From assembly GCF_000013645.1 (NCBI RefSeq), contig NC_007952.1:1612001-1676000 (forward strand): a stretch of 64,000 bases of DNA, given 5' to 3'. The notes below the pieces were generated by a model. It did no database searches, was not told where the DNA came from, and was given only the letters and a program-made list of their open reading frames with translations. The position numbers and the translations under genes were made by a program. This document shows positions 39,123 through 46,164 of this stretch, one piece after another; positions within the stretch are counted from its first letter, which is position 1; each line of letters opens with the position of its first letter. The DNA is from Paraburkholderia xenovorans LB400. GTDB lineage: Bacteria > Pseudomonadota > Gammaproteobacteria > Burkholderiales > Burkholderiaceae.

Positions 39123-39238
39123 ATGTGTTGCAGACCGGCCGCGTGGTGCTGTCCGGTACCGCAAGCGAACTGTTAGGCGATCAGCGGATTCGCGATGCTT
39201 ATCTCGGCGGATCGCTTGCGGCGGAAACTGCGTCGTGA
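39113..39238 (+). pseudogene. C-terminal fragment of a LivF-like ATPase
   Basis: Plus-strand frame reads HRGYVLQTGRVVLSGTASEL, then GDQRIRDAYLGGS and a TGA at 39236-39238. This is the conserved end of LivF branched-chain amino-acid ATPases (YVLE-GRIVLSGTA-ELL---VR-AYLGG). The Walker motifs are missing because the sequence upstream is the LivK-like tail in opposite orientation. It marks a rearrangement that left only two gene ends of a liv operon. Confidence 0.7.
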
Positions 39239-39308
39239 AAGGAACGCTATAGCGTCCCTTGCGGGACATGCAGGCTTGAGCCGTCGGTTAAGGGACGATG
39301 CGTTCGCG

Positions 39309-39440
39309 TCAGAACGCGAGTCGCCCTTCCGCCGCGATCGCGGACAGCGGATTGCGCTGGCTCTGTACTTCGCGCGCCTGCAATGCTTCCGGCAGCGAGG
39401 CCTTGTCGCCCGCACGGCCAAGCGCGATACCGGCCTCTAT
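39309..39440 (-). pseudogene. Unidentified 43-codon gene tail
   Basis: Minus-strand frame between an in-frame TAG at 39441-39443 and a TGA at 39309-39311. It reads IEAGIALGRAGDKASLPEAL, then QAREVQSQRNPLSAIAAEGR with end LAF. Composition and codon use look like a genuine coding end, but there is no start codon. I do not recognise the family. Together with the neighbouring fragments it suggests a deletion-prone stretch. Confidence 0.4.
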
Positions 39441-39560
39441 CTATCCGCAGGTACTGCGCGACTGAACCGATTTATTCTCGCAACGTTATTCCGCCATTCC
39501 ACACGCCCGGCGTGATTAGCGTTTGATCCATTCCACGAAAACCAATCCACAAAACCTTGT

Positions 39561-39589
39561 TTGCGCTTCTTTTTTCAGGCCGCTAGATT
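39561..39589 (+). promoter_or_regulatory. Candidate promoter of the small gene at 39622
   Basis: TTGCGC, 17-base spacer, TAGATT, 33 bases upstream of an ATG with a good Shine-Dalgarno. The region is AT-richer than its surroundings. Confidence 0.45.
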
Positions 39590-39621
39590 CGTTCGTATGG
39601 CAATGAATCGACGGAGGCCAT

Positions 39622-39870
39622 ATGGCCACGCTTTCAGCGACATTCTTCCGGGTCGGACTCCTGCATTCTGTGCGCGCCCTGAAAAAGCGCCTGTCAAGGC
39701 GCGCGCCGATTGCGTCTGATCAATCCGCCGGCGAGACGCCTGGTCCCGCGTATGGTGCCCAATCGGCCGAGCGGCTCGAACGCATTGCGGCTTACGCACG
39801 TTCCGGCTACTTCCATACGGAATACACCGCCGGCATGTTCGTCGTGCCGATCGAGATGCCGCCTGAATGA
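39622..39870 (+). CDS. Small hypothetical protein upstream of the encapsulin locus (82 aa)
   Basis: 82 residues, ATG preceded by GGAGG at ideal spacing. A basic N-terminal part (SVRALKKRLSRRAPIASDQS) is followed by a more structured C-terminus (ERLERIAAYARSGYFHTEYT, end FVVPIEMPPE). No signal, membrane helix or known domain. Codon use is normal for the window. It lies 231 bases before the rhodanese gene; whether it belongs to that operon is unknown. A competing minus-strand frame (ATG at 40015 with AGGAGA) overlaps it. Confidence 0.5.
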   Translation: MATLSATFFRVGLLHSVRALKKRLSRRAPIASDQSAGETPGPAYGAQSAERLERIAAYARSGYFHTEYTAGMFVVPIEMPPE

Positions 39871-40101
39871 CAGCACGGCCGGTGGCGGCGAGCGGAAGCG
39901 GAAGCATTACGCGCAGGCAGTCGTGAAGGCGGGGGTTTTCGAGCGGGAGCGACCAAACCGGTGCTTCTTTAGAAATCACAATTAATTGGTTCGACTTCAG
40001 CCGCAAATCTTTCATAGTGTCTCCTGATGGCTATAGGCGGTTGATTTCGCCGTTGCCTTGAACCGGCGCGTGAGGATGCGCGCGATATCGAAGGAGACGT
40101 C

Positions 40102-40569
40102 ATGACGCTTGAACTCGTAGAACGACCCACCCACGCGCTGCTCGAAGCCGCCCGCTCCCGCGCGGCAGAAGCCGGACTGTCCTACGCGGGCGGGGTCTCG
40201 CCGCAGGATGCATGGGAACTCGTTCAGGCAGGCGACGCGGTCCTCGTGGACGTGCGTACCGCCGAAGAACGCAAATTTGTCGGATTCGTGCCTGACAGCC
40301 TGCATGTCGCATGGGCAACCGGCACGAGCCTGACGCGCAATCCGCGCTTTGTGCGCGAACTGGAAGCGAAGACCGGCAAAGACGCCGTGGTGCTGCTGCT
40401 GTGCCGCAGCGGCAATCGCTCGGCGCTGGCCGCGGAAGCCGCTGCGAAAGCCGGCTTCACACAGGTTTTCAACGTGCTGGAAGGTTTTGAAGGAGAGCTG
40501 GACGACGCGCAACGGCGCGGCGCCAGCAATGGTTGGCGCTTTCACGGGCTGCCGTGGATTCAGGACTGA
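40102..40569 (+). CDS. Rhodanese-like sulfurtransferase
   Basis: 155-residue single-domain rhodanese. Block DAVLVDVRTAEERKFVGFVP near residue 46 and active-site loop CRSGNRS with C101, which would carry a persulfide. No signal peptide, thus cytoplasmic. Strong AAGGAGA Shine-Dalgarno. First gene of the run rhodanese - serine acetyltransferase - XRE regulator - encapsulin - cysteine desulfurase; rhodaneses are known neighbours of Family 2A encapsulins. Likely role: moving persulfide sulfur to or from the desulfurase cargo, by inference. Confidence 0.92.
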   Translation: MTLELVERPTHALLEAARSRAAEAGLSYAGGVSPQDAWELVQAGDAVLVDVRTAEERKFVGFVPDSLHVAWATGTSLTRNPRFVRELEAKTGKDAVVLLLCRSGNRSALAAEAAAKAGFTQVFNVLEGFEGELDDAQRRGASNGWRFHGLPWIQD

Positions 40570-40578
40570 AGCGCCTGA

Positions 40579-41589
40579 ATGTCTGCGCTGCACTTTAGGG
40601 GAGTCACCGCTGTGGCTGTGTTTGATGTCGATGAAATCGTGGCGGCGCTTCAGACGGTCCGCCAGCAATGGCGCGAAGTGCAGAAGCGCTCGCTCGAACC
40701 GGGTGGGCGCGAATTGCCGGGGCGCGAGGCGCTCGCGGAGATTGTCGATACGCTCAAGGGCGTGCTCTTTCCGATGCGGCTTGGACCACCCGATCTGCGT
40801 CAGGAAAGCGAAAACTTCTATGTCGGGCACGCGCTCGATGCCGCGCTGCATGCGTTGTTGAGTCAGGCGCGGCTGGAGCTGCATTATCGAAGCCGCCATC
40901 AGCCGCCGCCGGCCGCCACGATCGAGGCTCAGGCGGGCATTGCTGTGCGTGCGTTCGCAGCACGTCTGCCGGCGATTCGCAGCCTGCTCGACAGCGACGT
41001 ACTGGCGGCGTTTCACGGCGATCCCGCAGCCGGCAGCGTGGACGAAGTGCTGCTGTGTTATCCCGGCGTGCTGGCGATGATCCATCACCGGCTGGCACAC
41101 GAGCTTTATGGGTTGGGCTTGCCGCTGCTGGCCCGCATTGTCGCTGAGCTCGCGCATGCACAAACCGGTATCGACATTCATCCGGGTGCGAAGATCGGTG
41201 CGGGATTTTTCATCGATCACGGCACGGGCGTGGTGATCGGCGAAACAGCGGTCATTGGCGAGCGCGTACGTCTTTATCAGGCCGTCACGCTGGGCGCTAA
41301 ACGCTTTCCACGCGATGCACAGGGCCATCTGGAAAAGGGCCACGCGCGCCATCCGATCGTCGAGGACGACGTGGTGATCTACGCGGGCGCGACCATTCTC
41401 GGGCGCGTCACGCTTGGACAGGGTTCGGTGATCGGCGGCAATGTCTGGCTGACGCAGGACGTCGCGCCGGGCTCGCATGTCACGCAGGCCGTGTCGCGCA
41501 GCGAGGGCACCGGCACTGCCGTGAGCGCCGAGCGCACGCCGCGCGGTCATACAGACACTGTCCCTGTCGCGGCGGGGGCCGCGACATGA
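40579..41589 (+). CDS. Serine O-acetyltransferase (EpsC type)
   Basis: 336-residue acetyltransferase making O-acetylserine, the carbon acceptor for cysteine synthesis. An N-terminal helical domain is followed by a left-handed beta-helix with hexapeptide repeats (TGIDIHPGAKIGAGFFIDHG, GVVIGETAVIGERVRLYQAV, VIYAGATILGRVTLGQGSVI). Catalytic His in FIDHGTG. A low-complexity tail of about 30 residues (SRSEGTGTAVSAERTPRGHT) follows. An alternative GTG start at 40612 has a better Shine-Dalgarno (AGGGGAG). It overlaps the XRE gene by ATGA. It should feed cysteine to the encapsulated desulfurase, inferred from operon context. Confidence 0.93.
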   Translation: MSALHFRGVTAVAVFDVDEIVAALQTVRQQWREVQKRSLEPGGRELPGREALAEIVDTLKGVLFPMRLGPPDLRQESENFYVGHALDAALHALLSQARLELHYRSRHQPPPAATIEAQAGIAVRAFAARLPAIRSLLDSDVLAAFHGDPAAGSVDEVLLCYPGVLAMIHHRLAHELYGLGLPLLARIVAELAHAQTGIDIHPGAKIGAGFFIDHGTGVVIGETAVIGERVRLYQAVTLGAKRFPRDAQGHLEKGHARHPIVEDDVVIYAGATILGRVTLGQGSVIGGNVWLTQDVAPGSHVTQAVSRSEGTGTAVSAERTPRGHTDTVPVAAGAAT

Positions 41590-41861
41590 GCGGACTCGTC
41601 AGGGAATTCGGCGCGACGGTGCGGCGCCTTCGCGAAGCACGCGGGTGGTCTCAGGAGCAATTGGCCGAGTACGCCGGACTCAACCGCTCATATGTCGGCG
41701 AAGTCGAACGCGGCTCGGCCATCGCGTCGATCGTCACGGTCGACAAGCTGGCCCGCGCATTCCAGGTGCCGATCGAGCACCTGCTTACCCCATCTTCCGA
41801 CGCCTCGGGCATTGCCGTGCTCGCGCGCGCTGCGTTCGTCGATCCGCCATCAGCGAGCTAG
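41586..41861 (+). CDS. Small XRE-family regulator
   Basis: 91 residues, essentially one Cro/C1-type helix-turn-helix: VRRLREARGWSQEQLAEYAG, then LNRSYVGEVERGSAIASIVT and the helix end VDKLARAFQVPIEHLL. There is no effector domain, so its signal is unclear. Start overlaps the acetyltransferase stop. It immediately precedes the encapsulin promoter and probably regulates the encapsulin-desulfurase pair or its own operon. Confidence 0.88.
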   Translation: MSGLVREFGATVRRLREARGWSQEQLAEYAGLNRSYVGEVERGSAIASIVTVDKLARAFQVPIEHLLTPSSDASGIAVLARAAFVDPPSAS

Positions 41862-41886
41862 ATCAACGTTTGCCGTCTATAGCATG

Positions 41887-41915
41887 TTGAAGGGCCGGGG
41901 TGGCCTCCTGATAAT
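41887..41915 (+). promoter_or_regulatory. Candidate sigma-70 promoter of the encapsulin operon
   Basis: TTGAAG (-35), 17-base spacer, GATAAT (-10, 41910-41915), 54 bases upstream of the encapsulin ATG. It lies in the 107-base gap after the XRE gene, so the shell and cargo genes can be expressed independently and at higher level than the upstream genes. Confidence 0.65.
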
Positions 41916-41968
41916 CACTTTCGCTCATAAGCTTTCCCGTTTTTCTTCTATCAACCCCGGAGCTTCAG

Positions 41969-42901
41969 ATGACAGCAACAGTGGGCGGCCTGACGGCGCT
42001 CGGCGATAACGCAGCACGGCAACTAGCCAATGCCACCAAAACCGTTCCGCAACTTGCCACGATCACGCCGCGCTGGCTCACGCATCTGCTGCAATGGCTG
42101 CCGGTCGAGGCAGGCATCTATCGTCTGAACCAGGTGAAGAATCCGGAAGCCGTGGTGGCTGCCTGCACCGCGCGCGAAGACGAAAGCATCCTGCCGCGCA
42201 CCTTCGTGCCTTACGAAGAACAGCCGCGCGAGTACTTCCTGAATGCCGTCAGCACGGTGCTCGACGTGCACACGCGGATCTCGGATCTGTACAGCAGCCC
42301 GCACGACCAGATCAAGGAACAGTTGCGCCTCACGATCGAAACGATCAAGGAATTGCAGGAAAGCCAGCTGATCAACAACCCGGACTACGGCCTGCTCGCC
42401 AACGTGGCGGAAGAGCAGCGCGTGTTTCCGCTGACCGGCGCGCCGACGCCCGACGACCTCGACGAACTCCTGACCAAGGTCTGGAAAGAGCCGGCGTTCT
42501 TCCTGACGCATCCGCTCGCGATCGCCGCCTTCGGCCGCGAATGCACGCGCCGCGGTGTACCGCCGCCGACCGTCAGCCTGTTCGGCTCGCAGTTCATCAC
42601 GTGGCGCGGCATTCCGCTGATTCCGTCGGACAAGGTGCCGGTTGCCGACGGCAAGACCAAGATTCTGCTGCTGCGCGTGGGCGACAAGCGCCAGGGCGTG
42701 GTCGGCCTTTTCCAGCCGGGCGTGGCCGGCGAGCAGGGCCCGGGGCTGTCGGTTCGCTTCATGGGCATCAACAATCATGCGATCGCGTCGTATCTGATCT
42801 CGCTCTATTGCTCGCTCGCCGTGCATTCGCCGGACGCGCTGGCGGTCCTCGATGACGTGGAGATCGGCAAGTACCATGACTACGCAGACACCTACAAGTA
42901 A
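41969..42901 (+). CDS. Family 2A encapsulin shell protein (SrpI-like)
   Basis: 310-residue HK97-fold shell protein that should self-assemble into a closed icosahedral nanocompartment. Recognisable Family 2 segments: ITPRWLTHLLQWLPVEAGIY near residues 31-50, SISLY-like DVHTRISDLYSSPHDQIKEQ near 100, LRLTIETIKELQESQLINNP (E-loop/long-helix region) and a C-terminal axial domain with LSVRFMGINNHAIASYLISL. There is no cyclic-nucleotide-binding insertion, which places it in 2A rather than 2B. Shine-Dalgarno GGAG. Its last 26 bases overlap the desulfurase start, coupling shell and cargo. Very similar to proteins often mis-annotated as 'major membrane protein I'. Confidence 0.92.
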   Translation: MTATVGGLTALGDNAARQLANATKTVPQLATITPRWLTHLLQWLPVEAGIYRLNQVKNPEAVVAACTAREDESILPRTFVPYEEQPREYFLNAVSTVLDVHTRISDLYSSPHDQIKEQLRLTIETIKELQESQLINNPDYGLLANVAEEQRVFPLTGAPTPDDLDELLTKVWKEPAFFLTHPLAIAAFGRECTRRGVPPPTVSLFGSQFITWRGIPLIPSDKVPVADGKTKILLLRVGDKRQGVVGLFQPGVAGEQGPGLSVRFMGINNHAIASYLISLYCSLAVHSPDALAVLDDVEIGKYHDYADTYK

Positions 42902-44954
42902 GCCCGTGGAAAGCGTGCTGCCGCACGATGTGCCGACCGCTCCGCCTGGCGGCGTGCCTGCGGGATTGCCTGATCCCGCAACGCTAACTTCGCTGGCGAA
43001 TGCGTTCTTCTCGGCATTGCCGGGCAATGCGCCGCAGTCAGGCGCGACGCCCGGGCTGGCCGGCACGCTGCCGTTCACGGCGCCGGCGACCAGCGAGATC
43101 AGCAATCCGGCGCCGGCGGGTTCGCCGCTCGCGGGCCCTGGCGGCACGGGTACGGGCGTGCCCGGCGCGGCGTTGCCGCAAGGGCATGTGCCCGGTGCCA
43201 ACCTGCTGCCTTCGTCGCCGATGCATGTTCTCGCGCTGGGCAACCGCGCGCCTGCGCTCGCGCCGCATGCAACAGCGCAGAACGGCTTGCCCGATAGCGT
43301 CGTGACCATCGCGCCCGCACTCGATCCGCGCTTTGGCGGAGCCGCGTTGGGTGTGCCGGAGGCACACGGCGCGCAGCGTCCGTCCGCCGGTGGTGCTGCG
43401 CCGCTTGCGCCCGCTGCGCCGGTCTCATCGGCATCCACATCGCCGTTCTATTTCCTGGGCGAATCGGGCCAGCCTCACTCCGCGACAACCGCGTCACCGG
43501 ATATCGTCGTGCCGGTCTGGAGCGAGGTGAGTGCGCAATCGTTCGGTCTGCCGGGTGTCGATCAGCCTCTTGCCGAACAACGTTTCCCCTATGACCGTCC
43601 TGCTGCCCCGCATGCGGCGGCGCCGTCGAAGCCCGCGGAACACACGGGCGGCTCGCACTATTTCCTGAATCTGGGCGAGCCGTCACGTTCCCCAGGCCAC
43701 GCGCACGGCGTGCCGCATGCCGGCCCGTCCGCGCATCCGCCGTTCGATGTGAATGCGATTCGCCGCGACTTCCCGATTCTGCAGGAGCGTGTCAACGGCC
43801 GCCAGCTGGTGTGGTTCGACAATGCCGCGACCACGCAGAAACCGCAGGCGGTGATCGACCGGCTGGCGTATTTCTACGCGCATGAAAACTCGAACATCCA
43901 TCGGGCGGCTCATGCGCTGGCCGGCCGCGCCACCGACGCGTACGAAGCCGCGCGCAGCAAAGTGCAGCGGTTCATCGGCGCGGGCTCGCCGGAGGAAATC
44001 ATCTTCGTGCGCGGCACCACCGAAGCGATCAACCTGATCGCGAAGACGTGGGGCGTGAAGCATGTGGGCGAGGGCGACGAGATCATCGTCTCGCACCTCG
44101 AACATCATGCCAACATCGTGCCGTGGCAGCAGCTTGCCGCGCAAACCGGCGCGAAGCTGCGCGTGATTCCGGTCGACGACAGCGGCCAGGTGCTGCTCGA
44201 CGAATACCGGAAGCTTCTGAACGACCGCACGAAGATAGTCTCCGTCACGCAGGTGTCGAACGCGCTCGGGACGGTGGTGCCGGTCAAGGAGATCGTCGAA
44301 CTGGCGCATCGCGCGGGTGCAAAGGCGCTGGTCGACGGGGCGCAGTCGGTGTCGCACATGCGGGTGGATGTTCAAGCGCTCGACGCGGACTTCTTCGTGT
44401 TCTCGGGTCACAAGGTGTTCGGTCCAACCGGCATCGGCGTGGTCTACGGCAAGCGCGCGATTCTGGAGGACATGCCGCCGTGGCAGGGTGGGGGCAACAT
44501 GATCGCGGACGTCACTTTCGAGCGCACGCTTTTCCAGCCGCCGCCGAGTCGTTTCGAAGCCGGTACCGGCAATATCGCCGATGCAGTAGGTCTTGGCGCG
44601 GCCATCGATTACGTCCAACGCGTCGGCATCGAGAATATCGCGCGCTACGAGCACGATCTGCTCGCGTATGCGACGAGCGTGCTGCAACCGGTGCCCGGTG
44701 TACGTCTGATCGGCACGGCACGCGACAAGGCGAGCGTCCTGTCCTTCGTGCTGGAGGGCTACGAGACCGAGGAAGTGGGTCAGGCGCTCAACGAAGAGGG
44801 CATTGCCGTGCGCTCGGGGCATCACTGTGCGCAGCCGATCTTGCGGCGCTTTGGTCTCGAAGCGACCGTGAGGCCGTCGCTCGCGTTCTATAACACCTGC
44901 GATGAAGTCGACGCGCTGGTGTCCGTAGTGCGACGATTGTCTTCACGCCGCTGA
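42876..44954 (+). CDS. SufS-type cysteine desulfurase with N-terminal encapsulin cargo-loading domain
   Basis: 692 residues. Residues from about 290 are a complete SufS-like desulfurase converting cysteine to alanine plus persulfide: DNAATTQKPQAVIDRLAYFY, PLP lysine K513 in FSGHKVFGPTG and catalytic C651 in RSGHHCAQP. The first ~290 residues are Pro/Ala/Gly-rich and predicted disordered, as in Family 2A cargo-loading domains. They contain an amphipathic motif LTSLANAFFSALPGN (about residues 37-51) and two related aromatic motifs, FYFLGESG (about 190) and HYFLNLGEPS (about 260). Ordinary SufS is about 405 residues. The start ATG overlaps the shell gene; a GTG at 42906 is an alternative. Confidence 0.93.
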   Translation: MTTQTPTSKPVESVLPHDVPTAPPGGVPAGLPDPATLTSLANAFFSALPGNAPQSGATPGLAGTLPFTAPATSEISNPAPAGSPLAGPGGTGTGVPGAALPQGHVPGANLLPSSPMHVLALGNRAPALAPHATAQNGLPDSVVTIAPALDPRFGGAALGVPEAHGAQRPSAGGAAPLAPAAPVSSASTSPFYFLGESGQPHSATTASPDIVVPVWSEVSAQSFGLPGVDQPLAEQRFPYDRPAAPHAAAPSKPAEHTGGSHYFLNLGEPSRSPGHAHGVPHAGPSAHPPFDVNAIRRDFPILQERVNGRQLVWFDNAATTQKPQAVIDRLAYFYAHENSNIHRAAHALAGRATDAYEAARSKVQRFIGAGSPEEIIFVRGTTEAINLIAKTWGVKHVGEGDEIIVSHLEHHANIVPWQQLAAQTGAKLRVIPVDDSGQVLLDEYRKLLNDRTKIVSVTQVSNALGTVVPVKEIVELAHRAGAKALVDGAQSVSHMRVDVQALDADFFVFSGHKVFGPTGIGVVYGKRAILEDMPPWQGGGNMIADVTFERTLFQPPPSRFEAGTGNIADAVGLGAAIDYVQRVGIENIARYEHDLLAYATSVLQPVPGVRLIGTARDKASVLSFVLEGYETEEVGQALNEEGIAVRSGHHCAQPILRRFGLEATVRPSLAFYNTCDEVDALVSVVRRLSSRR

Positions 44955-44959
44955 AGACA

Positions 44960-44991
44960 GGCGGTGGCCGGTCACCGGCCGCCGCCTTTTT
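44960..44991 (+). terminator. Intrinsic terminator of the encapsulin operon
   Basis: GGCGGTGGCCGG-TCA-CCGGCCGCCGCC, a 12-bp stem with one G-T pair, followed by TTTTTA. It starts six bases after the desulfurase stop. Confidence 0.9.
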
Positions 44992-45169
44992 ACCTACGCC
45001 ACGCGCTCCACGCCACTTCACGGCCAACCTCCGCCTGCATTCGCTCCCGCCGAGAAACCAAAGATTGATTTCTTGGTTTGGCTTGCGCTGTCGTTTTTGT
45101 AAGCTCCCATGCCTACAACCGATAAACCGCCGCCATACCAGAACGGGCAACGGCGATGAGGAGAACCAG

Positions 45170-45994
45170 ATGAAAACTTTCCGCCGTGCGTGGTCCACGT
45201 TGGCTGCCGTTACTTTGGGCGCGCTGCTTGCGGCGAGCGTAACGGCTCATGCCGCCGATCCGGATAAACAGGAAATCCGCTTCGGTGCGACCGCGGGTCC
45301 TTATTCCGATCAGATCCGCTATGGCATCAAACCCGTGCTGGAAAAGCAGGGCTATAAAGTGACGATTGTCGAATTCACCGACTATGTGCAACCGAATCTT
45401 GCGCTGGCGGACGGCGTGCTCGACGCGAATGCCTTCCAGCACGAGGTCTATCTGCACAAATTCGCCGAAGACCGCAACCTCAAACTATCCGAACTGGTCA
45501 AGGTGCCGACCGCGCCGATCGGCATTTACAGCCGCAAGCACAAGAGCCTCGACGAAGTGAAGGACGGCGCAACCGTTTCCTTGCCGAACGACGCAACCAA
45601 TCAGGCCCGCGCGATCATCCTGTTGCAGCAACTCGGCTGGGTGACGCTCAAGCCGGGCGTGGACCCGGTGAAATCGTCGGAGCGCGATATTGCCGGCAAT
45701 CCGCACAAACTTAAACTGCTGCCGCTCGAAGCCGCACAATTGCCGCGCTCGCTGGATGATGTCGACTATGCGTTCGTCAACGGCAACTTTGCGCTGGCTG
45801 CGGGGCTTAAGCTGACCGACGCACTGCTGCTGGAAAAGATTCCGCCTTATTACCTGAACCTGGTCGCGGTGCGTACGGCGGATCTGCACAAGCCGTATGT
45901 GATCGATATTGCCAATGCGTATCGGTCGGCCGAGTTCAGGCGTGTGATCGACGAGCGCTTTCCCGGGTTCTCCAAACCGGCGGACTGGCATTGA
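45170..45994 (+). CDS. MetQ/NlpA-type methionine-family binding protein (second copy)
   Basis: 274 residues from the ATG at 45170 with a GAGGAGAACC Shine-Dalgarno. Sec signal (LAAVTLGALLAASVTAHAAD) and no lipobox Cys. NlpA-family blocks: IRFGATAGPYSDQIRYGIKP, ANAFQHEVYLHKFAEDRNLK, SLPNDATNQARAIILLQQLG and DVDYAFVNGNFALAAGLKLT. It has its own leader after the encapsulin terminator. No MetNI partner nearby, as with the copy at 37.3 kb; ligand may be methionine or another sulfur amino acid. Confidence 0.9.
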   Translation: MKTFRRAWSTLAAVTLGALLAASVTAHAADPDKQEIRFGATAGPYSDQIRYGIKPVLEKQGYKVTIVEFTDYVQPNLALADGVLDANAFQHEVYLHKFAEDRNLKLSELVKVPTAPIGIYSRKHKSLDEVKDGATVSLPNDATNQARAIILLQQLGWVTLKPGVDPVKSSERDIAGNPHKLKLLPLEAAQLPRSLDDVDYAFVNGNFALAAGLKLTDALLLEKIPPYYLNLVAVRTADLHKPYVIDIANAYRSAEFRRVIDERFPGFSKPADWH

Positions 45995-46051
45995 ATGCGG
46001 TGGTGCGCCTCAGTGATTCCGAGGCGCACGGGCACGGGTATCGACTCGACG

Positions 46052-46077
46052 CGACTCGCCTAGCGGCAGGCGAGTCG
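46052..46077. terminator. Hairpin between convergent metQ and LLM genes
   Basis: CGACTCGCCT / AGGCGAGTCG, a perfect 10-bp stem with a 6-base loop, in the middle of a 170-base convergent gap. No U-tract, so termination is inferred from position. Confidence 0.45.
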
Positions 46078-46164
46078 ATGGCGAATCGGCCTGCTTGTCC
46101 GCGTTTCGTTTCGTGAAGACAGGCAGGATCGTCGCGCTGTCTGACGGGTGGTTGAGTCGAGCAC

